The notes under the pieces are model-generated. The model did not search any database and was not told the origin of the DNA. It saw nothing but the letters and a program-made list of their open reading frames with translations. DNA of 5,281 nt from Burkholderiales bacterium (GTDB lineage Bacteria > Pseudomonadota > Gammaproteobacteria > Burkholderiales > Usitatibacteraceae), in contig JADGRS010000002.1 of NCBI GenBank assembly GCA_017880705.1, positions 1 through 5,281 of the forward strand, in the 5' to 3' direction. Shown in pieces: positions 1 through 5,050 of this stretch (the first letter of the stretch is position 1; each line of letters opens with the position of its first letter). Made by a program: the position numbers and the translations under genes.

Positions 1-114
1 TCCGATGTCCATCATCGGAATGTCGTTGTCGCCGCCGCAGCGGAAGCCGCGAAAGTTCGGCTCCGTGATGCCGTGGCGCACGAAGAAGAGCGTGAAGGGC
101 CGGTCGGTGTTCAT
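1..114 (-). CDS. Histidine phosphatase family protein (phosphoglycerate-mutase-like), N-terminal part only
   Basis: Reading the minus strand from the ATG at 114-112 gives 38 uninterrupted codons that run off the left edge. The translation begins MNTDRPFTLFFVRHGITEPN and continues with a GFRCGGDNDIP segment. The FVRHG block (R13, H14, G15) is the phospho-histidine motif of the histidine phosphatase superfamily; H14 would be the nucleophile. The T-E-P-N and G-x-R-x-GG-D-x-DIP spacing after it matches phosphatase members such as CobC-like and general PGM-like enzymes. These hydrolyse phosphate monoesters in the cytoplasm. No signal peptide is visible. The substrate cannot be told because the distinguishing C-terminal half is missing. 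The ribosome site is weak: a GGAGAGG (complement of 131-137) lies 16 nt before the ATG, farther than usual. The ATG is nevertheless favoured because the RHG motif normally lies within the first 15 or so residues. The gene diverges from ubiB. Confidence 0.85.
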   Translation of the reverse strand, partial: MNTDRPFTLFFVRHGITEPNFRGFRCGGDNDIPMMDIG

Positions 115-171
115 GGTTCGTCTTTGAATGCCTCTCCGGCGCCGAAGAGTCAGCGACGCGCGGGCCAGCCG

Positions 172-177
172 AGAATA
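172..177 (-). promoter_or_regulatory. Candidate extended -10 for the histidine phosphatase gene
   Basis: The minus strand carries TGCTATTCT here (TATTCT at 177-172, preceded by TG-N), which fits an extended -10 element. No good -35 is seen about 17 bp upstream, though an extended -10 can work without one. It would give a transcript start near 165 and a leader of about 50 nt. This is pattern-based only. Confidence 0.3.
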
Positions 178-211
178 GCATTCGCCCTCTCGCGCAAGAT
201 AGGCTCGGGCG

Positions 212-255
212 CTACATCCGTAATCGCCGGGCGGCCGTGCGGACTACAGGCGTAA
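212..255. repeat. Direct repeat pair CTACA-N2-CGTAA in the histidine phosphatase/ubiB divergent region
   Basis: CTACATCCGTAA at 212-223 and CTACAGGCGTAA at 244-255 match at 10 of 12 positions. The copies are offset by 32 bp, about three helical turns, so both would face the same side of the DNA. They lie between two divergent genes, the usual place for a regulator-binding site. No known regulator is recognised from the motif, and a chance repeat cannot be excluded. Confidence 0.35.
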
Positions 256-309
256 CCATCGCGGCTTCCGGCGGCAAGCGCGCCCCGAAACCGTGCGCCG
301 ACCGCAGCG

Positions 310-315
310 TAGAAT
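310..315 (+). promoter_or_regulatory. Candidate -10 box of ubiB, implying a near-leaderless mRNA
   Basis: TAGAAT (5 of 6 matches to TATAAT) ends 9 bp before the ubiB ATG. Transcription would start at about 321-323, leaving a leader of only 2-4 nt. That agrees with the lack of any Shine-Dalgarno sequence before the ATG. The -35 region (around 287-292, GAAACC) is poor, so the assignment rests on the -10 box and its position. Confidence 0.4.
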
Positions 316-324
316 CGCGCTTCC

Positions 325-1845
325 ATGCGAGCACTGCGCCTCCTTCGCATCGTCGACACCATCGGCCGCTTCGGTCTCGACGAATTCCTGCCGCGTCGCG
401 GCGTCGTCGCGCGCGCCTTCTTCGGCGCGTTCCGCTTCTGGCGGCCCGTGGCGGGGCCGCGCGGCGAACGCCTGAGGCTCGCGCTGGAATCCCTCGGCCC
501 CGTGTTCGTGAAATTCGGCCAGCTTCTCTCGGTGCGGCGCGACATGATCCCGGAGGACATCGCCGACGAGCTCGCGAAGCTGCAGGACCGGGTCCCGCCG
601 GTTCCGTGGCCGGCGATCGCCGCCGCGCTGGACCGGGCGTACGGCCGCCCCCACGCCGAAGTGTTCGCGTCGTTCGATCGCGACCCGATCGCGAGCGCCT
701 CGGTGGCGCAGGTGCACTTCGCCACGCTTCCCGACGGGCGCGAGGCCGCGGTGAAGATCCTGCGCCCGGGCATAGAGCGCGTGATCGCCGAGGACGTGGC
801 TCTTCTCCATGCGCTCGCGGCCGTCGTCGAGCGGATCGTTCCCGACGGCCGGCGCCTTCGCCCGCGCGAGGTCGTCGCGGAGTTCGAGAAGATCGTCGGC
901 GACGAGCTCGACCTGCTGCGCGAGGCCGCCAACGCGAGCCACCTGCGCCGCAACTTCTCCGACGCTCGGCTGCTGATCGTTCCCGAGGTGTACTGGGACT
1001 GGTGCAATCGCGCCGTGATGGTGATGCAGCGCATCGACGGCATTCCCGTGAACGCGGTAGCCGAGCTCGAGCGTTGCGGCATCGACATCCGCAAGCTCGC
1101 GCGCGACGGCGTCGAGATCTTCTTCACGCAGGTGTTCAGGGACGGCTTCTTCCACGCCGACATGCATCCCGGCAACATCTTCGTCGCGCGCGACGGGCGT
1201 TACTGCGGCGTCGACTTCGGCATCATGGGAACGCTCTCCGAGGGGGACAAGAACTACCTCGCCACCAACTTCATGGCGTTCTTCCACCGCGATTACCGCA
1301 AGGTCGCGCGCGCCCACGTCGACGCGGGGTGGATCCCGCGCGACACGCGGCTCGACGAATTCGAAAGCGCCGTGCGCTCGGTGTGCGAGCCGATCTTCGA
1401 CCGGCCCCTGAAGGACATCTACTTCGGCAAGATGCTGGTGAGGCTCTTCGAGGTGGCGCGGCGCTTCGACATGGAGGTGCAGCCGCAGCTCGTGCTGCTG
1501 CAGAAGACGCTGCTGCAGATCGAGGGGCTCGGGCGCCAGCTCGATCCCGACCTCGACCTGCGGCGCGCGGCGCAGCCGATCCTCGAGCGTTTCATGAGCG
1601 AGCAGATGGGCGTGCGCGGCTTCCTCAAGCACATGCGCGCCGAGGCGCCGCTCTGGGCGGCGGCGTTTCCGCAGTTTCCGCGCCTCGTGCATCGCTTGCT
1701 CGCCGACGATGCGCCGCGGCGCCTTGAGAACGCGATCCTCGAGCTCGGGCGTGCGCAGCGACGGCAGACGCGCGTGCTCGCGGCGATCGCCGTCGTCCTC
1801 GCGGTGCTGGTGGCGGGAATCCTCTGGCGCGCGGCGACGGGCTAG
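325..1845 (+). CDS. ubiB: UbiB, atypical protein kinase-like ATPase required for ubiquinone biosynthesis (ABC1/ADCK/COQ8 family)
   Basis: The product is 506 residues. UbiB supports ubiquinone synthesis at the inner membrane; its role is thought to be ATPase-driven handling of lipid intermediates or of the Ubi enzyme complex, not classical protein phosphorylation. All family marks are visible in order: KxGQ motif (K63, G65, Q66), Ala-rich loop ASASVAQVH (123-131) in place of a P-loop, lysine K144 in AAVK, ExD (E194, D196), QRIDGIPV (235-242), catalytic HADMHPGN (277-284, with D279 and N284) and DFG (297-299). The segment EVQPQLVLLQKTLLQIEG (384-401) is a strong UbiB signature. One hydrophobic helix (about 484-501) forms the C-terminus, whereas E. 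coli UbiB (546 residues) carries two. The N-terminus MRALRLLRIV fits the family, so the ATG at 325 is favoured although no ribosome-binding site precedes it. No ubiE or ubiJ lies beside it in the window. It converges on the methyltransferase gene 13 bp away. Confidence 0.96.
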   Translation: MRALRLLRIVDTIGRFGLDEFLPRRGVVARAFFGAFRFWRPVAGPRGERLRLALESLGPVFVKFGQLLSVRRDMIPEDIADELAKLQDRVPPVPWPAIAAALDRAYGRPHAEVFASFDRDPIASASVAQVHFATLPDGREAAVKILRPGIERVIAEDVALLHALAAVVERIVPDGRRLRPREVVAEFEKIVGDELDLLREAANASHLRRNFSDARLLIVPEVYWDWCNRAVMVMQRIDGIPVNAVAELERCGIDIRKLARDGVEIFFTQVFRDGFFHADMHPGNIFVARDGRYCGVDFGIMGTLSEGDKNYLATNFMAFFHRDYRKVARAHVDAGWIPRDTRLDEFESAVRSVCEPIFDRPLKDIYFGKMLVRLFEVARRFDMEVQPQLVLLQKTLLQIEGLGRQLDPDLDLRRAAQPILERFMSEQMGVRGFLKHMRAEAPLWAAAFPQFPRLVHRLLADDAPRRLENAILELGRAQRRQTRVLAAIAVVLAVLVAGILWRAATG

Positions 1846-1856
1846 CGAGCCGCGCG
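1828..1856. terminator. GC-rich hairpin between convergent ubiB and methyltransferase genes
   Basis: CGCGCGGC (1828-1835) is the exact reverse complement of GCCGCGCG (1849-1856), giving an 8-bp all-GC stem with a 13-nt loop that spans the ubiB stop codon. Its site between two convergent ends suits a bidirectional transcription end. There is no T-run on either side, so it is not a standard intrinsic terminator. Such stems also arise by chance in DNA this GC-rich. Confidence 0.25.
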
Positions 1857-1858
1857 AT

Positions 1859-2521
1859 TCACTTCTTCAACGCGAGCGTGAGGCCGTCGCCGACCGGCAG
1901 CAGCGACATCTCCACGCGTTCGTCCCCGTGCACGGCGTCGTTGAAAGCGCGAATCGCGAGCGTATCGCGCTCGTCGTTGCCCGGATCGGCGACCGCGCCG
2001 GACCAGAGCGTATTGTCGACCGCGATCAGGCCCCGCCGCCGCACGAGCGCGAGGCAGCGCTCGTAGTAGCCGGGGTAGTTCGACTTGTCGGCGTCGATGA
2101 AGGCGAAGTCGAAGGTGCCCGCGGCGCCGTCGGCGATCAGCTTGTCGAGCGTCTGCAGCGCCGGCGCGAGGCGCAAGTCGATCTTGGCGGCCACGCCCGC
2201 CTTCTCCCAGTGCCCGCGCGCCATCGCGGTCCATTCCTCGCTCACGTCGCAGGCGACGATCCTGCCGCCGGGAGGCAGCGCGAGTGCGACGCTCATCGCG
2301 CTGTATCCGGTGAAGACGCCGATCTCGAGCGTGCGCTTCGCGCCGAGGAGGCGTACCAGCAGCGCCATGAACTGGCCCTGCTCCGGCGAGATCTGCATGC
2401 CCGCGTGCGGCATGCCGGCCGTCGCCTCGCGCAACTCGCGCAGCGCCGGGTGCTCGCGCACGGAATGATCGATGAGGTAGCGGTAGAGGCGGGGCTCGAG
2501 ATTCAGGGTTCTTTCGGACAT
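1859..2521 (-). CDS. Cation-dependent SAM O-methyltransferase (methyltransf_3 / caffeoyl-CoA O-methyltransferase-like)
   Basis: The 220-residue product is the usual length for this small soluble class I methyltransferase family, which moves a methyl group from S-adenosylmethionine to a hydroxyl, often on a catechol-like substrate, using a divalent metal. Visible marks: SAM-binding motif I LEIGVFTGYSAM (65-76); acidic residue D92 after the second strand (IVACDVSEEW), expected to hold the SAM ribose; FIDADKSNYPGYYE (141-154); and VDNTLWSGAV (168-177). D143, D169 and N170 match the family's metal ligands. The N-terminal PHAGMQISPEQGQF segment (38-51) is the typical lead-in helix. The start codon lies 4 bp after the stop of the EEP gene, so the two are very probably co-transcribed. 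No strong Shine-Dalgarno is seen before the ATG, which fits translational coupling. The actual substrate cannot be read from the sequence; nothing nearby indicates a natural-product cluster. Confidence 0.92.
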   Translation of the reverse strand: MSERTLNLEPRLYRYLIDHSVREHPALRELREATAGMPHAGMQISPEQGQFMALLVRLLGAKRTLEIGVFTGYSAMSVALALPPGGRIVACDVSEEWTAMARGHWEKAGVAAKIDLRLAPALQTLDKLIADGAAGTFDFAFIDADKSNYPGYYERCLALVRRRGLIAVDNTLWSGAVADPGNDERDTLAIRAFNDAVHGDERVEMSLLPVGDGLTLALKK

Positions 2522-2525
2522 GGTG

Positions 2526-3380
2526 TCAGCGATCGTCGAGTTCGAGGAGCATGGGCTGGTGGTCGGACGCCTGAGTTTGCGCGTCGACCTGCAGGCCGCG
2601 CGCGCGTTGCGCGATATCGGAGCTCACGAAGGCGAAGTCGCAGCAGTACGGCGACCTGCTGTACTCCTGCGAGTGGACGCAAAACGTCGCCGCATGGGGC
2701 CGATTCCGGTGGACGAGCGGCCACGCGTCGCGATAGGCGGGAACCTCGGCGGCGAGCGACTGCTGGATGTCGCCGTACGCGGGATTGTCCGGCGGAAAAT
2801 TGAAGTCGCCCACGAGGAGTGCGTGGGTCGTCTGCGGGGTCGTGTCGAAGGGACCGCCTTCGGATGTCGCGCGCCCCGGATGCAAAGCGCGCAGGCACGC
2901 CTCGTCGTGAAGCTGGCACAGGCGCTGCGCCTGGGCGCGGCGCTGGATGTCGGAGTAGTACTCGAGATGCGTGGTCGTCACGCGCAGCGCGCCCATCGGC
3001 GCCTGCAGCGTGGCTTCGATGGCCACGCGCGGCATCGTTTCCTTACCGGGATCGGCGGGCCACGGGAGCGCGTGGCGGCGCACGGAGAGCACGCCGTATC
3101 GCGTGAAGATGACGTTGCCGAAGCGGCGGCGGCGCGCGCCGTCGCCGGCGAGATCCACGCCGAATCCCTCGATCCTGCGATAGCCGGGCAGGAGCCGCGC
3201 GAGCGTCTCGAACTGGTCGCCGTCGTCGTTGCCCGCGAGGCCCGGGAAATTGTCCGCGATCTCCTGCATGCAGATCACGTCGAAGTCGGCGATCTCGCGC
3301 GCGGTGCGCACGATGCGCTCGAGGTCGACACGACCGTCGATTCCGCGGCCCCACTGGATGTTCCAGGTGATGAGTTTCAT
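2526..3380 (-). CDS. Endonuclease/exonuclease/phosphatase (EEP) family metal-dependent hydrolase
   Basis: The 284-residue product has the complete EEP (DNase I-like/AP endonuclease) set of active-site motifs: TWNIQW (N7), MQEI (E40), TTHLEYY (H138), GDFNFP (D192, N194), CDFAFV (D248) and SDHQP (D273, H274). These enzymes use Mg2+ to cut phosphodiester or phosphomonoester bonds in nucleic acids, phosphoinositides or other small substrates; the sequence alone does not say which. No signal peptide or membrane segment is seen, so it is probably cytoplasmic. The reading frame stays open upstream to 3584, but the ATG at 3380 is chosen because MKLITWN is the standard family N-terminus and GGAAGGT (complement of 3391-3397) lies 10 nt before it. 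A longer start would run back through the divergent beta-lactamase gene. It heads a two-gene unit with the methyltransferase, 4 bp apart. Confidence 0.93.
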   Translation of the reverse strand: MKLITWNIQWGRGIDGRVDLERIVRTAREIADFDVICMQEIADNFPGLAGNDDGDQFETLARLLPGYRRIEGFGVDLAGDGARRRRFGNVIFTRYGVLSVRRHALPWPADPGKETMPRVAIEATLQAPMGALRVTTTHLEYYSDIQRRAQAQRLCQLHDEACLRALHPGRATSEGGPFDTTPQTTHALLVGDFNFPPDNPAYGDIQQSLAAEVPAYRDAWPLVHRNRPHAATFCVHSQEYSRSPYCCDFAFVSSDIAQRARGLQVDAQTQASDHQPMLLELDDR

Positions 3381-3390
3381 GCCCGAATTG

Positions 3391-3397
3391 ACCTTCC
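3391..3397 (-). promoter_or_regulatory. Ribosome-binding site of the EEP gene
   Basis: The minus strand reads GGAAGGT 10 nt before the ATG at 3380. It decides the start against the longer open frame that continues to 3584. Confidence 0.55.
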
Positions 3398-3398
3398 G

Positions 3399-3427
3399 AT
3401 TGCCCGGATTTTGACAGAATTGCCGGG
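3399..3427. repeat. Tandem near-identical 9-mers and 7-bp inverted repeat between the EEP and beta-lactamase genes
   Basis: ATTGCCCGG (3399-3407) and ATTGCCGGG (3419-3427) match at 8 of 9 positions and start exactly 20 bp apart, two helical turns. The same segment also forms an inverted repeat: TGCCCGG (3401-3407) pairs with CCGGGCA (3423-3429) around a 15-nt A/T-richer centre. A further GAATTG pair occurs at 3385-3390 and 3417-3422. The position, in an 85-bp gap between two divergent genes, suits an operator. No known binding motif is recognised, and the alternative is a chance or hairpin structure in the beta-lactamase leader. Confidence 0.35.
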
Positions 3428-3452
3428 CAGGCTCGCCCTTGTCCACACGATT

Positions 3453-3458
3453 GAAGGG
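3453..3458 (+). promoter_or_regulatory. Ribosome-binding site of the class D beta-lactamase gene
   Basis: GAAGGG lies 7 nt before the ATG at 3466, a good spacing. It supports that start over the in-frame TTG at 3439, which would add nine residues (MSTRLKGKS) ahead of the signal peptide. Confidence 0.6.
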
Positions 3459-3465
3459 CAAGTCC

Positions 3466-4275
3466 ATGGAACGCTTCGTCTCCCCGCTGCTGGTCCTGCT
3501 CACCAGCCTCTCCGCTTCGGCGTCCGACACCTTGTCCCGCTCGGATTGGCAGAAGCATTTCGACGCGAAAGGGGTTCGCGGCACCTTCGTCCTCTTCGAG
3601 CCGGCGAAGGACCGCTATCTCATCCTCAACGAATCGCGCGCGCGCCAGCGGTTCCTCCCTGCCTCGACCTTCAAGATCCCCAACGCGCTCATCGGCCTCG
3701 AGGTCGGCTCGATCACCGACGAGAACGAGGTGTTCCGCTGGGACGGCAAGCCCAAGCCGTACGCCACGTGGGAGCGCGACCAGACCCTCGAGACCGGCAT
3801 GCGCGACAGCGTCGTGTGGATGTTCCAGGAGATCGCGCGCCGCACCGGCAAGGAGCGGATGAAGGAGTGGCTCGACAGGCTCGACTACGGCAACAAGGAC
3901 ATGACCGGCGGCATCGACCTCTTCTGGCTCCAGGGCGGGTTGCGCGTGAGCGCCATGGAGCAGGTGGACTTCCTGCGCAAGCTCTCCGAGGGGGCGCTGC
4001 CGATGACGCAGCGCTCGCAACGCCTCGTGCGCAACGTGCTGGTGCGCGAGAAGAAGCCCGCGTACACGCTCTATGGAAAGACCGGAACCTCGGGCGCGGT
4101 GAAGAATCCCGTCTGCTGGTGGGTGGGCTGGATCGAGCGCAAGGGCAAGCCCACCGCCTATTTCGCGATGAACCTCACGCCGGGACCGAAGACGGTGTAC
4201 GAGGACCGCTTCGGCATCGCCCGCGCGATCCTCATCGAGGCCGGCGCCCTGCCTAGCGAATCCCGGCCCTCATGA
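3466..4275 (+). CDS. Class D (OXA-type) serine beta-lactamase, exported
   Basis: The 269-residue product is full length for the family and would hydrolyse beta-lactams in the periplasm through an acyl-serine intermediate. A signal peptide is evident: R3, hydrophobic core VSPLLVLLTSL (5-15), and likely cleavage in ASA-SD near residue 19. The catalytic motifs are intact: PASTFK (S67 nucleophile, K70 the lysine normally carbamylated), S-V-V (115-117), YGN (141-143), W154 in LFWLQGGLR, and KTG (205-207). R248 in the EDR segment may fill the late carboxylate-binding arginine role. WDGKP, WERD, QEIAR and GGID are also classic OXA landmarks and resemble OXA-10. The loop after KTG is short (TSGAVKNPVCWW) and has Cys217 just before the conserved WWVGW. 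No cassette site, integrase or insertion sequence adjoins it, so it looks like a resident chromosomal gene, not a mobile one. Which drugs it hydrolyses cannot be read from sequence. The 3' end overlaps the convergent permease gene by 23 bp. Confidence 0.95.
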   Translation: MERFVSPLLVLLTSLSASASDTLSRSDWQKHFDAKGVRGTFVLFEPAKDRYLILNESRARQRFLPASTFKIPNALIGLEVGSITDENEVFRWDGKPKPYATWERDQTLETGMRDSVVWMFQEIARRTGKERMKEWLDRLDYGNKDMTGGIDLFWLQGGLRVSAMEQVDFLRKLSEGALPMTQRSQRLVRNVLVREKKPAYTLYGKTGTSGAVKNPVCWWVGWIERKGKPTAYFAMNLTPGPKTVYEDRFGIARAILIEAGALPSESRPS

Positions 4276-5050
4276 ACGACTGCACGAACTGGCGCTGGAA
4301 GAGCAGGAACGCGACGAGGAGCGGCGCCGAGGTCATGAGCGTCGCCGCGGTGATCACCGACCAGTCGATGCCCTGGTCGCCCGAGGAGAACACCTGGAGG
4401 CCTACGGTGACCGGCCGCGAGGTGACCGAGTTGGTGACGATGAGCGGCCAAAGGAAATTGTTCCAGTGATAGCTCACCGAGACCAGGCCGAAGGCGAGGT
4501 ACGTGGGGCGCGCGAGCGGCACGTAGACTTTCCATAGAACCTCGAGGGAGCTCGCGCCCTCGACGCGCGCGGCGTCGTCGAGCTCGCGCGGAATCGTCTT
4601 GAAAGTCTGGCGCAGGAGGAAGATCCCGAAGGCCGATGCCATGTACGGCAGGCCGATGGCCGGGATCGAGTCCAGGATGCCGAGCTTGCCGAGGGTGCGG
4701 TAGTTCTCGACGATGAGCACGTCGGGCATGATCATCAGCTGCACCAGGACCAGCACGAAGGCGATGTCCTTGCCCGGGAATTCGAAACGCGCGAACGCAT
4801 ACGCCGCGAGCGTGCACAGCACGAGCTGCGCGGCCAGCACCATCGTGACCAGCAGGAAGCTGTTGAGGAAGTAGCGCGCGAAGGGCGCGGCTTCCCATGC
4901 GCGGTGGAAGTTGTCGAGGGTGAGCGGCGCGAAGAGCGCGAGGCGCGTCGAGAACTCCGGCGGATGGAACGCGGTCCAGAAGGCGTACAGCAGCGGCAGG
5001 ATCCACAGGAACCCGAGGAGCCACGCCGCGCCGGTCTCGAGGCGTCTCAC
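4253..5050 (-). CDS. ABC transporter permease of the carbohydrate/glycerol-3-phosphate importer type (UgpE/MalG family)
   Basis: The 265-residue inner-membrane protein is one half of the channel of a binding-protein-dependent importer. Hydrophobic segments lie near residues 8-27, 62-85, 96-113, 128-147, 183-205 and 235-251, giving the six spans usual for MalG-type permeases. The cytoplasmic EAA loop that contacts the ATPase is clear at 156-181 (ELDDAARVEG, then YVPLARP), with conserved G165 and P178. The YHWNNFLWPL segment (194-203) is also typical of this family. A GTG start at 5050 is chosen because it overlaps the upstream permease stop as GTGA (5047-5050), a usual coupling arrangement, and gives the usual short N-terminus. 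The open frame continues to 5155, but its extra 35 residues are Arg-rich and lie inside the upstream gene. The substrate is uncertain: sugars or glycerol-3-phosphate-like compounds. No ATPase or binding-protein gene follows it, so those lie elsewhere. Confidence 0.93.
   Translation of the reverse strand: MRRLETGAAWLLGFLWILPLLYAFWTAFHPPEFSTRLALFAPLTLDNFHRAWEAAPFARYFLNSFLLVTMVLAAQLVLCTLAAYAFARFEFPGKDIAFVLVLVQLMIMPDVLIVENYRTLGKLGILDSIPAIGLPYMASAFGIFLLRQTFKTIPRELDDAARVEGASSLEVLWKVYVPLARPTYLAFGLVSVSYHWNNFLWPLIVTNSVTSRPVTVGLQVFSSGDQGIDWSVITAATLMTSAPLLVAFLLFQRQFVQSFMRAGIR

Noticed and set aside
244..1692. 482-codon open frame antisense to ubiB
   Set aside because: It mirrors ubiB codon structure, its composition is dominated by Arg, Glu, His and Val, and no domain is recognisable. 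ubiB itself is certain.
237..1727. 496-codon plus-strand frame overlapping ubiB
   Set aside because: It is an Arg/Ala-rich out-of-frame shadow of ubiB with no motif.
3411..3439. TTGACA at 3411-3416 as a -35 box of the beta-lactamase gene
   Set aside because: The hexamer is perfect, but the 16-19 bp beyond it leads into CG-rich sequence with no -10 box. An alternative CAGAAT at 3415-3420 with TTGACC at 3388-3393 needs a 21-bp spacer, too long for a standard promoter.
3439..3465. TTG start at 3439 for the beta-lactamase
   Set aside because: It would put nine residues before the signal peptide and lacks a ribosome site as good as the GAAGGG ahead of the ATG at 3466.
3464..3469. CCATGG palindrome giving ATG codons on both strands
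   Set aside because: The plus-strand ATG is the beta-lactamase start. The minus-strand ATG has no supporting motif, so the symmetry is probably chance.
3381..3584. 68-codon N-terminal extension of the EEP protein, including an ATG at 3467
   Set aside because: The extension overlaps the beta-lactamase start and signal peptide region. The family normally begins at the MKLITWN strand, and a Shine-Dalgarno precedes the ATG at 3380.
3043..4020. 325-codon minus-strand frame spanning the EEP start and beta-lactamase antisense
   Set aside because: It lies over two confident genes in other frames and shows no domain; it is a GC-driven shadow.
2520..4256. 578-codon open frame on the plus strand
   Set aside because: It runs antisense to the EEP gene and then out of frame through the beta-lactamase gene. 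The translation is Arg/Ala/His-rich and low in family-like motifs, as expected of a shadow in GC-rich DNA.
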